Of a stretch of DNA of 41,327 bases, positions 33,659-41,274 are shown one piece after another; positions within the stretch are counted from its first letter, which is position 1, and each line of letters begins with the position of its first letter. This DNA is from Acidobacteriaceae bacterium (GTDB lineage Bacteria; Acidobacteriota; Terriglobia; Bryobacterales; Bryobacteraceae), in assembly GCA_020247055.1 (NCBI GenBank), contig JADCJL010000198.1, positions 1-41,327 on the forward strand, in the 5' to 3' direction. The notes beneath the pieces are model-generated. The model was not told where the DNA came from. It did not search any database and saw only the letters and a list, made by a program, of their open reading frames with translations. Position numbers and translations under genes: made by a program.

Positions 33659-35005
33659 CTAGAGACGAACGATCTTCTCCGAACGGCGGTGGCGCATGGC
33701 GTTGCGCGTGTCAACAATCAACTTCGCGCTCTCCAGCAGGCGATCATAATCAAATGCGTCATGGTCAGTGACGATCACAACGCAGTCGGCAGCCTCGCTC
33801 GCCGCGCTCGGATCCACCGCCTGCAGCGCAATTCCTTCATGCCAGAGTTCGGCAACATAAGGGTCGCTGTAGCTCAAGAGCGCACCTTTCGTGTGCAACA
33901 GGTGAACCACATCTAACGCCGGCGATTCCCGAACATCGTCGATGTTCTTCTTGTACGAAACGCCCATGATGTGAATCGTTGAGCCCTTGATCGCTTTTCC
34001 TTCCCGATTGAGGGCATCTTGCACCGTGTTCACCACGTAGCGAGGCATCTCGGCATTGATCTGTCCCGCGAGTTCGATAAACCGCGCCTCGGTGCCGGCC
34101 TGCTTCGATTTCCAGCTCAGATAAAAAGGATCAATCGGGATGCAATGTCCCCCCAGGCCCGGTCCAGGGTAAAAGGGCATAAATCCGAACGGCTTCGTCG
34201 CGGCCGCGTCTATCACTTCCCAGACGTTGATCCCCATGCGCCCGCACATGATCGCCAACTCATTCACCATTCCGATGTTGATCATGCGAAACGTGTTCTC
34301 AAGCAGCTTGACCATCTCGGCAACGCGAGTGGAGCTGACGGGTACCACTCGGTCGAGCGCCTGTTCGTAGAACAACCGCCCCAGCGCGGTACAGGCGTCC
34401 GTCACGCCACCGACTACTTTCGGGATATTCCGTGTCTGAAACATTGTATTGCCCGGATCGATTCGCTCCGGGGAAAAGCACAGGAAAAAATCCTCTCCGC
34501 ACCGCAAACCGCCACGCTCAAGGATCGGCAGCAGAAGCTCTTCCGTCGTCCCTGGGTACGTCGTCGATTCCAGGATGACTAGCATGCCAGGGTGCAGGTG
34601 CTTGCTGATCTCTTCCGTCGCCGCCACCACATAGGACATGTCCGGGTCTTTGGTCTTTCGCAATGGCGTTGGAACACAAATATTTATCGTGTCCACAGCG
34701 GCAATTTCGGAAAAGTCGGTCGTCGCCCGGAGTCTCCCCGCCGCGACTAGGGAAGCAGACTTGGCGGAGGAGACGTCTTGGATGTAAGATTCGCCCCGGT
34801 TGATTGTCGCTACCTTTTCCGCCGAAATGTCGAAGCCAATGACAGTGCATCCACTCGCCGCATACTCCACAGCAAGAGGGAAGCCGACGTAGCCTAAACC
34901 GACAACACCGCTCGTTTGCTCGTGTTGCGTGATTTTCCGCGCGAGTTGCTGCAGGTGATTCATCGTTCCTTGTTCTGGCTTCGTACTTTCCGCGTTAACG
35001 ATCAT
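33659..35005 (-). CDS. wbpA: UDP-N-acetyl-D-glucosamine 6-dehydrogenase, WbpA-like
   Basis: This 448-residue nucleotide-sugar dehydrogenase has the NAD-binding motif VVGLGYVGFPLAVEYA, the middle-domain NPGNTMF-like stretch SPERIDPGNTMFQTRNIPKVVGG, and the catalytic-Cys motif GPGLGGHCIPIDPFYLSWK, which marks the WbpA/UDP-GlcNAc dehydrogenase branch rather than UDP-glucose dehydrogenase. It oxidises UDP-GlcNAc to UDP-GlcNAcA, the first step of the WbpA-B-E-D route. The ATG at 35005 is preceded by GAGGAAAAC, an excellent site; a farther upstream start is unlikely. It overlaps the VanZ-like gene by 11 bp. Confidence 0.93.
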   Translation of the reverse strand: MIVNAESTKPEQGTMNHLQQLARKITQHEQTSGVVGLGYVGFPLAVEYAASGCTVIGFDISAEKVATINRGESYIQDVSSAKSASLVAAGRLRATTDFSEIAAVDTINICVPTPLRKTKDPDMSYVVAATEEISKHLHPGMLVILESTTYPGTTEELLLPILERGGLRCGEDFFLCFSPERIDPGNTMFQTRNIPKVVGGVTDACTALGRLFYEQALDRVVPVSSTRVAEMVKLLENTFRMINIGMVNELAIMCGRMGINVWEVIDAAATKPFGFMPFYPGPGLGGHCIPIDPFYLSWKSKQAGTEARFIELAGQINAEMPRYVVNTVQDALNREGKAIKGSTIHIMGVSYKKNIDDVRESPALDVVHLLHTKGALLSYSDPYVAELWHEGIALQAVDPSAASEAADCVVIVTDHDAFDYDRLLESAKLIVDTRNAMRHRRSEKIVRL

Positions 35006-35375
35006 GTTTTCCTCGGATTTCTTGCAGTAACGGGCAAAGACAGCTCCCCACAACCACCCCAGCCGTGTTGGCGACCGCGTCCTCCCAGCACGCCGTCCTG
35101 GTCGCGGTCAAGGATTGGGCGACTTCCAGAACAACGCCGAATGCGACGAGGCTAATGGCGATTTCAACGGCCTTCGTCCGCCCCCAGGTAGTCGCGTGGG
35201 GCAGAAACCGAAGATAAACGAAAATGCTGAAGTGCAAAGCAAGATCGGACTGCGGGTGTAGGCTGGTCAGGTCGTCTGCAAGGTCTGATAACGGCCGTAG
35301 CATTAGGACCACGGCGATTGCTAGACTCGCCGCCCATATCCAGGCGATGATTCGGTTGGACAGTTCCGTGGTCAT
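34995..35375 (-). CDS. VanZ-like membrane protein
   Basis: This 126-residue protein has about three to four hydrophobic segments and the VanZ-family pattern: SDLALHFSIFVYLRFL with the conserved His, VAFGVVLEVAQSLTATRTACWEDAVANTAGVVVGS with E-x-x-Q and the D-x-x-A-N-T motif. VanZ-like proteins are frequent in polysaccharide loci, often beside exosortase genes, with no settled function. The ATG at 35375 follows GGAG. It overlaps the WbpA-like gene by 11 bp, so translation is probably coupled. Confidence 0.85.
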   Translation of the reverse strand: MTTELSNRIIAWIWAASLAIAVVLMLRPLSDLADDLTSLHPQSDLALHFSIFVYLRFLPHATTWGRTKAVEIAISLVAFGVVLEVAQSLTATRTACWEDAVANTAGVVVGSCLCPLLQEIRGKHDR

Positions 35376-35522
35376 GGCTTCACTCCGGTGTCTGTCGTTT
35401 TCTTGCTCCCAGCATGCAGCCGGAAATAGGCATGACCAGAGCGTTTGGCCTGCAGAGGCAACCACAACAACAGCCCGGCGGCTTTTTCTGAATGGACAAT
35501 GAGTTCCCTTTTGTCAGGCTAT

Positions 35523-36533
35523 CTATCGGGATCCGTAGTTCTTTTCGTAGAAGTCACGGTAGGCGCCGCTTCGAACATTTGCAGTCCACGCGGCGTTGTC
35601 TCTGTACCACTGCACCGTCTCCGCCAGCCCGGCCTCGAACTCGTGTTGCGGCTTCCACCCCGTCTCCAACTCCAGCTTTTCGCTGGTAATGGCATATCGC
35701 AGGTCGTGCCCGGGCCTGTCGGATACATAGCGGATTAGAGACTCTGGCTGGTCCGTCGCCGCGAGGATCCGCCTCACCACTTCCAGATTCGGCAAGGAGC
35801 GGCTTCCGCCGATGTTGTAGATCTGCCCCGCCCTTCCCCGCTCCAGAACTGCCATGATCGCCCGACAGTGGTCGTCAACATACAACCAGTCACGAACCTG
35901 CAGGCCGTTTCCGTATACCGGTAACGGCTTGGCTTCTAGCGCGTTAGCGATCATCAGCGGGATCAGCTTTTCAGGAAACTGATGAGGACCATAGTTGTTC
36001 GACGCCCTGGTCACGCTTACGTTCATCTTGAACGTTGTGAAGTATGACAGCGCCAACAGATCGCTGCCGGCCTTGGCCGCCGAGTACGGGCTGCTCGGCC
36101 GCAGCGGGTAGTTCTCATCCGCCTCATGTGGTTCTTCGATGGAACCGTATACCTCGTCCGTCGAGACGTGTACAAAACGCTCGGTCTTGTGTCGGCGCGC
36201 GGCTTCGAGCAAGGTGAAGGTTCCGTTCAGGTTCGTCCGGATTACCGGTTCCGGCGAGAGAATGGAACGGTCCACGTGCGACTCCGCCGCGAAGTGCACC
36301 ACCGCCTCCGGCCGCACCGCTGCGAACACAGCTTCCATTGCCGTGGCGTCGGCCACGTCCGCCCTTATAAAGGTGTAGCGGATGTCATCAGAAACCGAAG
36401 CGACATTCTCCAAGTTGCCCGCGTAAGTGAGGGCGTCGACGTTCGCGATCTGGAGATCATTCGCCTCCGCAAGCGCCAAACGGATAAAGGCGGAACCGAT
36501 GAATCCGGCGCCTCCAGTAACGAGGATTCTCAT
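35523..36533 (-). CDS. rmlB: dTDP-glucose 4,6-dehydratase
   Basis: This 336-residue short-chain dehydrogenase has MRILVTGGAGFIGSAFIR for NAD binding, STDEVYGS with the catalytic Thr-Asp-Glu, and SPYSAAKAGSDLL with Tyr-x3-Lys, plus ASNNYGPHQFPEKLIPLMI and VRDWLYVDDHCRAI. It converts dTDP-glucose to dTDP-4-keto-6-deoxyglucose. I take the ATG at 36533 because it overlaps the stop of the RmlC-like gene (ATGA); an upstream extension of six codons is unlikely. It is third in the rmlA-rmlC-rmlB block. No rmlD is present in the window. Confidence 0.96.
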   Translation of the reverse strand: MRILVTGGAGFIGSAFIRLALAEANDLQIANVDALTYAGNLENVASVSDDIRYTFIRADVADATAMEAVFAAVRPEAVVHFAAESHVDRSILSPEPVIRTNLNGTFTLLEAARRHKTERFVHVSTDEVYGSIEEPHEADENYPLRPSSPYSAAKAGSDLLALSYFTTFKMNVSVTRASNNYGPHQFPEKLIPLMIANALEAKPLPVYGNGLQVRDWLYVDDHCRAIMAVLERGRAGQIYNIGGSRSLPNLEVVRRILAATDQPESLIRYVSDRPGHDLRYAITSEKLELETGWKPQHEFEAGLAETVQWYRDNAAWTANVRSGAYRDFYEKNYGSR

Positions 36534-37075
36534 TTGTGCTGCAACTCCCAATCGTAGTGAATACCGGCGTCATTGTAGGCAATGCGGCCTTCGTCGGCGG
36601 GATTGTAGACTCGGTCAGTCACGTAGACTAGCATCCCGGGTTCTCGGCTGATCACTTTATAGCCGTGCCCAACCCCCGGGGGAATCAGGATCTGCCAGGG
36701 GCGCAGCGCTCCCACGTAAAGGGTGTTCCGCCGGCCAAAGCAAGGTGAATCCGGCCGCAAATCGACAAGCGCCACCTGAAACATCCCTGCCGCTGGACAC
36801 CAGTAGTCGGTCTGAAATCGGTGGATGTGGAACGCCTTGATCGTTCCCGGCAGGGACAGGGCCGCAGACACTTGCGTCGATCCCGGCGGAAAGTTCGCCA
36901 CGCCCCCTTGGCCCGTCCGGGCCACTTCCAGAAAATAACCGCGGTCATCCGGCCACAACGCGTACGGAACAACCTGCACTCCGGGAATGAGATGCTCAGA
37001 CCCAGGCTTCAAGATAACGTCCCCGATGCCGCACTTCTGGTTAAGCGGTATACCGTGTTCCACCGCCCCACTCAC
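36530..37075 (-). CDS. rmlC: dTDP-4-dehydrorhamnose 3,5-epimerase-like cupin
   Basis: This 181-residue cupin matches the RmlC family: VVPYALWPDDRGYFLEVART, GTIKAFHIHRFQTDYW with a His that aligns with the catalytic one, VALVDLRPDSPCFGR and IPPGVGHGYKVIS, ending YNPADEGRIAYND. Two features depart from textbook RmlC: GLHFQ is replaced by AFHIHR, and the expected Lys about nine residues later is Asp in QTDYW. It may therefore be a subfamily acting on another dTDP-keto sugar. The start is GTG at 37075, whose GTGA overlaps the rmlA stop, so translation is coupled. Confidence 0.85.
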   Translation of the reverse strand: MSGAVEHGIPLNQKCGIGDVILKPGSEHLIPGVQVVPYALWPDDRGYFLEVARTGQGGVANFPPGSTQVSAALSLPGTIKAFHIHRFQTDYWCPAAGMFQVALVDLRPDSPCFGRRNTLYVGALRPWQILIPPGVGHGYKVISREPGMLVYVTDRVYNPADEGRIAYNDAGIHYDWELQHK

Positions 37076-37842
37076 GCTGCATTCTCCCGAGTCGTTGCTA
37101 CCAGATTGTTGGCGCGGAGCAGAGAGTCAAACGTCCCGGCATCCGTCCACCAGCCGTCCAGGTGGGCAAAGCTCATCGTCCCTTCAGCGATGTACGCATT
37201 GTTAACGTCGGTGATTTCTAGCTCTCCGCGGTCAGAGCGCTTCAGTTTCTGCACCTTGTCGAACACCGTCTCGTCATACAAGTAAATGCCGGTCACCGCA
37301 AGGTTAGATTTCGGCTGCTTCGGCTTCTCCTCGATGCCCAGAATACGGCCACCTTCGATTTCGGCCACACCGAACCGTTCCGCGTCCGGAACCTCTTTCA
37401 ACAGGATTTTCGCTCCGGCGGGCTGATGGCGGAACTCCTCGACGGCGGTGCGGATCGACCCTTTAATAATGTTGTCGCCAAGGATCACGCACAGCCTATG
37501 CCCGGCGCCGAAATGGTGGGCAAGACCAAGAGCTTCCGCAATTCCGCCTTCCCCCTCTTGATAAGTGTAATCGAGGTGAATGTTACCAAACTCCTTCCCG
37601 TTGGCCAGAAGCCGGAGAAAGTCGCCCGCATTCCGTCCCCCGGTCACGATTAGAATGTCGTCAATTCCAGCATCCACAAGCGTCTGAATCGGGTAGTAGA
37701 TCATCGGCTTGTCATAGATCGGCAGCAGATGCTTGTTCGTGATCTTCGTTAGGGGGAAGAGGCGGCTTCCTGTGCCGCCGGCTAATACAATGCCCTTCAT
37801 GGCCATTTCAATTTGTCCCGCCATGTTGTGAGCAGGGCTCAA
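37072..37842 (-). CDS. rmlA: Glucose-1-phosphate thymidylyltransferase
   Basis: This protein of up to 256 residues has the nucleotidyltransferase motif MKGIVLAGGTGSRLFPLTKITNKHLLPIYDKPMIYYPI, then LCVILGDNI and FGVAEIEGGRILGIEEKPKQP, and ends TWWTDAG-like (DGWWTDAGTFDSLL). It forms dTDP-glucose from dTTP and glucose-1-phosphate. I annotate the TTG at 37842 since GGAGG (37849-37853) stands six bases before it, close behind a promoter. Most relatives begin at the MKGIV position (37800), so a shorter product is possible. It heads the sugar-nucleotide block. Confidence 0.93.
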   Translation of the reverse strand: MSPAHNMAGQIEMAMKGIVLAGGTGSRLFPLTKITNKHLLPIYDKPMIYYPIQTLVDAGIDDILIVTGGRNAGDFLRLLANGKEFGNIHLDYTYQEGEGGIAEALGLAHHFGAGHRLCVILGDNIIKGSIRTAVEEFRHQPAGAKILLKEVPDAERFGVAEIEGGRILGIEEKPKQPKSNLAVTGIYLYDETVFDKVQKLKRSDRGELEITDVNNAYIAEGTMSFAHLDGWWTDAGTFDSLLRANNLVATTRENAA

Positions 37843-37848
37843 TGCGAA

Positions 37849-37853
37849 CCTCC
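37849..37853 (-). promoter_or_regulatory. Strong Shine–Dalgarno GGAGG selecting a TTG start of rmlA
   Basis: GGAGG on the minus strand lies six bases before TTG at 37842-37840. No comparable site precedes the ATGs at 37824, 37806 or 37800, so this site decides the start choice. Confidence 0.55.
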
Positions 37854-37868
37854 AGTCACAACAAAGCC

Positions 37869-37897
37869 TTTGTATTTAATATTTTTGGTCGTTTCAA
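37869..37897 (-). promoter_or_regulatory. Predicted sigma-70-type promoter of the rmlA operon
   Basis: On the minus strand TTGAAA (37892-37897) and TACAAA (37869-37874) are separated by 17 bases in an A/T-rich spacer. The predicted start of transcription lies about 20-25 bases before the rmlA start codon. It is the best promoter match I see between the antiterminator gene and rmlA. Confidence 0.6.
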
Positions 37898-38468
37898 CTA
37901 CGTTGGCTCGTCAACTGACCAACGACCAAGTCGGCAGCCCGCACACTGACATTCTCTTTCCCCACCTTCCGTGAGGAACGAATCTTCTTTTCCCGATAGA
38001 CTTCTTGCTCGTATCGCATTGCCGAGTGCCCCGAACTGCGCATCAGGTTGCCTCGAAACATTCGATAAGACAGCTTCCGCTTGCGCCGTCCAACGGCTGC
38101 TTGGCTACCTTCGCACCTGCCCCCCCCCCAACGGAGCTGCCAAGGCGACCACATTTATCTGTGTAAGGCCCGATGGGAACGCTACTTCCACTTCGTTGGC
38201 GGGAGTCTTCCGACGCTTATCCTCAACTCAGCCTCGCCGGAACGCGTGGTCCCCTATCGGTTCCAGGGCCGCGGTCCGTCTCTCAGACTACCGGTGGGTC
38301 GACTTCGCGTAGAGACGACATTGCCGAACGGGTGGCCGCTCTACGCGCCGTCCACCGCAGCGCCCATGGGCATCCATCGCTCTGCGCCGTAGCGCTGGTT
38401 ACCGAAGGAACCAGAACACGGTCGTGAAACATCGCCCTGCGGCTTCCGCTCCCGCTAGGGTCACCCGT
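37898..38468. other. Leader region between the terminator and rmlA promoter; no gene supported
   Basis: About 570 bp without a recognisable protein on either strand, although several open frames run across it. The part near 38341-38400 is rich in self-complementary sequence: GCCCATGGGC palindrome, and CTACG…/…CGTAG arms. This could fold in RNA. If transcription from the antiterminator promoter passes the terminator, this would be transcribed leader. Confidence 0.4.
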
Positions 38469-38515
38469 AAAAAAACTTGGCGCGAGGGATAGAATCTGAA
38501 CCACTTGCGCCAAGT
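38469..38515 (-). terminator. Intrinsic terminator directly after the antiterminator gene
   Basis: On the minus strand ACTTGGCGC and GCGCCAAGT (38507-38515 and 38475-38483) form a perfect 9-bp GC-rich stem with a 23-base loop, followed by seven T (38469-38475, one in the stem). It begins 35 bases after the stop of the NusG-like gene. Confidence 0.82.
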
Positions 38516-38549
38516 GCGAGGGGCTTGCCGTTAGACCCAACCCGCGAAA

Positions 38550-39107
38550 CTAAATCACTTCCGAAGTCGGCAAAAGACTCAATTCGGTCTCGGACAGATC
38601 AACCTTAGTGGCAATCTGCCGTCCCAAAATTGGCAAGCGCACCGTGAAGTAATGGAGGGCATTTCGCTCCACAACCTCGCCAACACACCCTGCCAGCGGT
38701 CCGCTTAGAATCCGCACTCCCTGTCCGGGCTGCAGTTGTTCCCACGACTCCGGATCGAGTGCCCGCTCTGAGATCCGTCGCAACGACTCTACTTCGTTGT
38801 CCTGCAACCAAGCCGGCGCCCCGCCGAATCGCAAAAACTGATGCACACGGGGCAACCGAACGACTTGGCCCCGAGCCTCAGCATCCGTCTGAGCGATTAC
38901 ATATCCAGGAAGCAGAGCACGACGTTTAATGACCTTCCGGTCGGCCCACTGTCTTACCTCGGTTCGATACGGCACGAGCGCCTTAACATCTCGCAAGCAT
39001 TCCAGACTGCGCTGAACGCTTACTTCATAACCGGGCTGCACAAGAATGATAAACCAGCGAGGACCTTCTAAATCGCTTTTAGGCAAAGCTGCCGCCCTGA
39101 TCCGCAC
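38550..39107 (-). CDS. NusG-family specialised antiterminator (RfaH/UpxY/LoaP-like)
   Basis: This 185-residue NusG paralogue has an N-terminal NGN domain (PRWFIILVQPGYEVSVQRSLECL, ALVPYRTEVRQWADRKVIKRRALLPGYVIAQTD) and a C-terminal KOW motif (LQPGQGVRILSGPLAGCVGEVVERN). Such proteins bind RNA polymerase and help it through long polysaccharide operons. It is the first gene of the locus, in the same orientation as the following genes, about 700 bp before rmlA, and this position matches known antiterminators. It is too divergent from housekeeping NusG to be that. The start is GTG at 39107, preceded by GAGG at a nine-base spacing; a later methionine is not available. Confidence 0.9.
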   Translation of the reverse strand: MRIRAAALPKSDLEGPRWFIILVQPGYEVSVQRSLECLRDVKALVPYRTEVRQWADRKVIKRRALLPGYVIAQTDAEARGQVVRLPRVHQFLRFGGAPAWLQDNEVESLRRISERALDPESWEQLQPGQGVRILSGPLAGCVGEVVERNALHYFTVRLPILGRQIATKVDLSETELSLLPTSEVI

Positions 39108-39209
39108 ATCGCAAACCTCATATCAAATTCATTGTTGTGTAGTGAGCCCACGCCAGCACCGAGTCGCTCACCTTACTCAGTGCACTAGGTTCCTTGAAAG
39201 GTACAGCTT

Positions 39210-39238
39210 ATTATGACAGCCAGTCGGTCTAGCCGCAA
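39210..39238 (-). promoter_or_regulatory. Predicted promoter of the antiterminator gene
   Basis: On the minus strand TTGCGG (39233-39238) and CATAAT (39210-39215) are separated by 17 bases. This lies about 100 bases before the GTG start at 39107. The match is moderate. Confidence 0.45.
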
Positions 39239-39393
39239 TAGCTATAGTTTGGAAGAAAAGTGACTACGGTTGACAGCCGGCTCCCAATCACGCAGAAGAT
39301 ACCCCTTAATGCGTTGATTCCACACCGGTTACGAAAACGCGCATGTGCCACTGGAGGGCCCCGGACATCGGCTTTCGCATAGCCCAGAAGGGA

Positions 39394-39406
39394 GTTAACG
39401 GTTAAC
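39394..39406. repeat. Paired GTTAAC palindromes
   Basis: GTTAACGGTTAAC is two copies of the 6-bp palindrome GTTAAC separated by one base. It lies about 160 bp upstream of the predicted antiterminator promoter and could be an operator. Confidence 0.4.
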
Positions 39407-39516
39407 GCATTGTCAGTTCATGGAGCAGGTTTAATCTAGTCTAGAGAGTTACATCACCATAGGGTCTCCTCGCCACTCTTATTGATCTAGGTAGCTACTG
39501 TTGTGCGATTATCGCC

Positions 39517-39538
39517 TACTGATTAATTACTGATTAAT
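39517..39538. repeat. Tandem 11-bp repeat TACTGATTAAT
   Basis: Two perfect, directly adjacent copies of TACTGATTAAT, with a period of one DNA helical turn. It is AT-rich in a GC-richer surrounding and lies upstream of the antiterminator gene, as expected of a protein-binding site. Confidence 0.5.
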
Positions 39539-39814
39539 ACAGGATCGGGAGCATGGCGATCGGTACTTACCCCGCAGTTGCCTCAAGCTGCAATGGACTT
39601 GAGCAGGGATGCCACTCTATCCGGTACGGCGGCGTTGAGCGGACCAAACGCGGTATTGAAGGTCCAGACGGAAATCAAAAGCGAAACGATTCCTCACGGG
39701 TACCCCCATTCGCATACGGAATTCTCGTGAAACGTGCGTAGACTGAACATGCAACAGCCCATTGCCCTTGAAAATCCTGCGTCATTTGGCCCATACCTCA
39801 CCCGGAAAACCGCC

Positions 39815-40666
39815 TCAACGGCCACTCCGGTCTAATGTTTCAATGATTCTTTCAACCGCGCAGACGAAGGCGGAGAGCTCCGGCGCGATTTGGGAAATTG
39901 ATGCAACCGGATTCCCGGCCCAGCTCACCGAGAAGGAACGACCGAAAAGGACGGATTTTTCTTCCCCCGCGAGAAGGTAAGCGGTCAACAGCAGAGAGTC
40001 GTCTAGTTCAACAATTGTGTGCTTGACCTCGAAGTCACATGGCATACCTGCACCGTCCTTCATGCCGTCCCGCAATCTTCGCGTCGGCTCTGACGGAGGT
40101 GTCACCCGCCGCGCCCAGCCCGCATGCTCGCTCTGAAGGCGGTGGACAGCGCTCGCGACTGAACTGAGGTCACTCCCGCGCGCCAAAACCGTTGGATGTG
40201 CGACATGACAACGCGGAATTGTCAGGCGCAAGCGACCTGAAGTCGCCTCAGCGATTTTGCCGAGTCGGTTGTGGGCTGGATTACAATCAAACACCGCCCG
40301 GTACGATCCCGGCGGTATCCAGAGCCATGGCCCCGTATGATTGGAATCGCCGGCGTAATGGGCCTGGAGGACCTCTCGGAGTTTGTGCGCCTGGGTCCTC
40401 ACAAGCGTTGTCATTCGGGGATCGAAATCATCACCCTTCCCGAAAACAAGAGTCGCAATTGTGTACTCCTTAAGGGAAGCTGCTTGATCATCGAGCGTCG
40501 CCTCGACTACAAATCGAAGCATCTTCTGCAGCGCCTTCTTTTTCATCAGAGCGCCACGGCTGAGACGATCAAGTTCCTTCAAGATGGCTTCGCGGCTAAA
40601 CGGCACTGCAGACAGCCCACCGCCGGTTTCAGGAAGCCGTTCCTCGCCATTGATGTTGCTTAGCAT
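39815..40666 (-). CDS. Orphan protein with an acidobacterial regulator-type N-terminal domain
   Basis: This 283-residue protein has in residues about 40-125 the pattern KKALQKMLRFVVEATLDD, LKEYTIATLVFGKGDDFDPRMTTLVRTQAHKLREVLQAHY and IPPGSYRAVF. That domain is common in Acidobacteriota at the N-terminus of large regulator-like proteins, often joined to TPR or TolB-like domains. Here the C-terminal half is shorter, beta-rich, and ends WAGNPVASISQIAPELSAFVCAVERI, without an obvious TPR or membrane segment. It may be a transcription factor or a truncated relative of the longer proteins. It points in the same direction as the EPS locus, about 700 bp upstream of the antiterminator gene. The ATG at 40666 has AAAGAAG upstream. 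Confidence 0.7.
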   Translation of the reverse strand: MLSNINGEERLPETGGGLSAVPFSREAILKELDRLSRGALMKKKALQKMLRFVVEATLDDQAASLKEYTIATLVFGKGDDFDPRMTTLVRTQAHKLREVLQAHYAGDSNHTGPWLWIPPGSYRAVFDCNPAHNRLGKIAEATSGRLRLTIPRCHVAHPTVLARGSDLSSVASAVHRLQSEHAGWARRVTPPSEPTRRLRDGMKDGAGMPCDFEVKHTIVELDDSLLLTAYLLAGEEKSVLFGRSFSVSWAGNPVASISQIAPELSAFVCAVERIIETLDRSGR

Positions 40667-40681
40667 CTTCTTTATCCGGGC

Positions 40682-41095
40682 TCACAAAGATCGACCAACA
40701 CAACAGTGAGGGGCTATCCTGCGGGCCAATCTGGGGCACCGCGGTGCAAGGATAACGGCCTCGGCTCGGACTGACCACGCCAGCCGGGACGACGGCATCG
40801 AAGTACCCGGATCGTTCGATCGACGTCCCGGCTGGATGCGGAAAAAAGATGCGTCAGTCGTAGGCCAGAACTCCGAGGTAGAGATCAACTGCAGCCGATC
40901 GCCAAACCAGCGAACCTGTCGATCAGCCGAGTGATTCACAGCTAGAGTTTGCCACGGAGCTGGTATGTATGTATTCAGGATATATACCCAATTCGTAGCA
41001 CCCTTTTCCTGAATCATTTCTACCGGAACCCACACTGGGTCGTACGGTTTTGCTGGTGTCCAGGCATTCCTGGTGTGACGATTTCGGTATCGCAT
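40682..41095 (-). CDS. Possible small protein, unknown
   Basis: An open frame of 137 residues starting MRYRNRHTRNAW and containing WVPVEMIQEKGATNWVYILNTY and GDRLQLISTSEFWPTTD ends 15 bp before the regulator-like gene begins. No family is recognised, no signal peptide or membrane segment is seen, and the C-terminal third is rich in Arg, Ser and Pro as often found in noncoding frames. It may be a real leader gene or a chance frame. Confidence 0.25.
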   Translation of the reverse strand: MRYRNRHTRNAWTPAKPYDPVWVPVEMIQEKGATNWVYILNTYIPAPWQTLAVNHSADRQVRWFGDRLQLISTSEFWPTTDASFFRIQPGRRSNDPGTSMPSSRLAWSVRAEAVILAPRCPRLARRIAPHCCVGRSL

Positions 41096-41247
41096 CTGCC
41101 CTCATGGAGCGAGGCCAATTGTCCGTGAAGGGTCAAGCCGCCGAGTCGCCCCGCGGAAGAGTTAACCTGAACAGAGCAGAATAAAGGTAAGCGTCCGGCT
41201 GCGACCGTCTTGCGCCACGCACCGTTTTTGAATTATCTCTTCGGCAG

Positions 41248-41274
41248 GTGTCCACCTCACCGCGAAGTGGACAC
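41248..41274. repeat. Perfect 8-bp inverted repeat near the right edge
   Basis: GTGTCCAC at 41248-41255 and GTGGACAC at 41267-41274 are exact reverse complements around an 11-base loop. The arms extend imperfectly by two bases on each side. It could be a terminator stem, an operator or the end of an insertion sequence just outside the window. The surrounding 41096-41327 shows no supported gene. Confidence 0.5.

Larger units (their letters stand above)
39108..39814. other. Regulatory region of about 700 bp upstream of the antiterminator gene
   Basis: No gene is supported here; a 62-codon frame at 39553-39741 on the plus strand has no recognisable feature. The region holds a candidate promoter (39210-39238), a paired GTTAAC motif (39394-39406) and an 11-bp tandem repeat (39517-39538). 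Confidence 0.5.

Noticed and set aside
37894-38427. Several open frames of 80-110 codons on both strands before rmlA
   Set aside because: They overlap one another, have no recognisable domains and cover a region with RNA-like self-complementarity.
39553-39741. 62-codon plus-strand open frame upstream of the antiterminator gene
   Set aside because: Its ribosome-binding sequence is too close to the ATG, no motif is visible and it lies amid regulatory-looking repeats.
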